Assembly: GCA_002336915.1 (NCBI GenBank)
Contig: DDET01000062.1
Span: 1-39,730 of the forward strand
Length of the DNA: 39,730 nucleotides
Source of the DNA: Bacteroidetes bacterium UBA1947
GTDB taxonomy: Bacteria; Bacteroidota; Bacteroidia; Chitinophagales; Chitinophagaceae
Reading direction: 5' to 3'
In this document: one piece after another, positions 39,276 to 39,730 of the stretch
How positions within the stretch are numbered: the first letter of the stretch is position 1
Layout: each line of letters begins with the position of its first letter
Position numbers and translations under genes: made by a program
The notes under the pieces: model-generated
Database searches by the model: none
What the model was told of the DNA's origin: nothing
Seen by the model: the letters and a program-made list of their open reading frames with translations, nothing else

Positions 39276-39730
39276 TTAGAAAGGTGCCTCTTCATCGGGC
39301 ATGCTTGTTCCGGGCTTTTTGAAGGGGGGCATATCGCCATCTTCATCGTCCCAACTCATGCTGTTCGCCTTCGATTGCAGGGTCTGGAAACCGCCTTGTA
39401 TGAACATCTTTGAGCCGCCAAACTCGCTGGGGTCTTTGCGTATGCCCGCCTGTGGATTGTCGCTTTGTGGTTTGAAACCACCGCCGCCACCAAAGTTGCC
39501 GCCACCGCCGCCAAAGTTGCCACCATCGAAACCGCCGAAGTTATTATCGGGCAGGTCCACAAATTTCTGGTACTCTTTGATGAAGCGCACTTTTACGGTA
39601 TCGGTACTACCATTACGGTGTTTGGCCACATGTATATGGGTCTCACCTTCTATGGCCTGGCCCATTTCGTCGTTATTTATACCGTAGTATTCAGGGCGGT
39701 ACAGGAACATAACCATATCGGCATCCTGCT
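39276..39730 (-). CDS. dnaB: Replicative DNA helicase DnaB, C-terminal end (partial)
   Basis: The visible part begins QDADMVMFLYRPEYYGINND (open to the window edge) and continues GETHIHVAKHRNGSTDTVKV and RFIKEYQKF, the last conserved strands of the RecA-like motor domain of DnaB. DnaB unwinds DNA at the fork. After the core there is a Gly/Asn/Phe-rich linker (GGFDGGNFGGGGG) of about 30 residues, then an acidic end: WDDEDGDMPPFKKPGTSMPD, closing EEAPF. The final acidic-Pro-Phe motif resembles the C-terminal tip of SSB. The start of the gene lies outside the window. Confidence 0.93.
   Translation of the reverse strand, partial: QDADMVMFLYRPEYYGINNDEMGQAIEGETHIHVAKHRNGSTDTVKVRFIKEYQKFVDLPDNNFGGFDGGNFGGGGGNFGGGGGFKPQSDNPQAGIRKDPSEFGGSKMFIQGGFQTLQSKANSMSWDDEDGDMPPFKKPGTSMPDEEAPF

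Overview
The window is chromosomal DNA from a member of the Bacteroidota, most likely a Chitinophagales/Chitinophagaceae-type bacterium. The evidence is three secreted proteins with type IX secretion (T9SS) C-terminal sorting domains, a RicT protein with a Cys-rich N-terminus, a DUF2027-Smr protein, lipoproteins typical of the phylum, the near absence of Shine-Dalgarno sequences, and repeated matches to the Bacteroidota -7 promoter box TAnnTTTG. I see no tRNA, rRNA, CRISPR array, transposase or prophage. It is mostly a housekeeping region with some accessory small genes and repeats.

Layout. 1-1440: the 3' end of rplL with its terminator, then a minus-strand SPFH/Arc-type ribbon-helix-helix pair whose promoter overlaps a double palindrome. 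1436-5477: a secreted DUF4468-like protein, holB (delta'), ricT and a small membrane protein. 5530-9287: an OprB-like porin under a strong palindromic operator, then recQ. 9568-12507: a large T9SS cargo protein with an HAF-like N-terminus and a possible papain-like peptidase core. 12615-14359: a folK / deoxynucleoside kinase / tag operon. 14535-19603: sppA, a fasciclin protein, L-serine ammonia-lyase and a secreted alpha/beta hydrolase. 19717-21720: a 55-residue protein and a helix-turn-helix gene heavily invaded by palindromic repeats, followed by a repeat-rich gene-free stretch. 21722-24164: a lipoprotein, a small helical protein, rdgB and the Smr protein. 24161-26793: a T9SS protein and a three-gene operon (small conserved protein, thioredoxin, VOC protein). 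26954-31229: mgtE, an outer-membrane barrel, a cluster of tiny lipoproteins and membrane proteins, and mtgA. 31280-33980: two tandem twin-domain OmpA proteins and an FkbM methyltransferase. 34218-37937: a BI-1 family protein, an apparently frameshifted DUF4870 gene, a tiny membrane protein, two paralogous Cys-rich lipoproteins and a T9SS protein with SDGT repeats. 38024-39730: cysteine desulfurase and the 3' end of dnaB.

Working together: genome maintenance (holB, recQ, tag, rdgB, folK, dNK, dnaB) and envelope functions (SPFH, porin, SppA, MtgA, OmpA pairs, lipoproteins, T9SS cargo) dominate. The least ordinary parts are the repeat-invaded helix-turn-helix gene at 19.9-21.7 kb, a small dispersed repeat that supplies gene stop codons, the twin OmpA pair with a conserved Cys-Cys motif, and the promoters lying only 5-9 nt from start codons. 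All functional statements rest on reading the sequence and on family knowledge; no database search was run.
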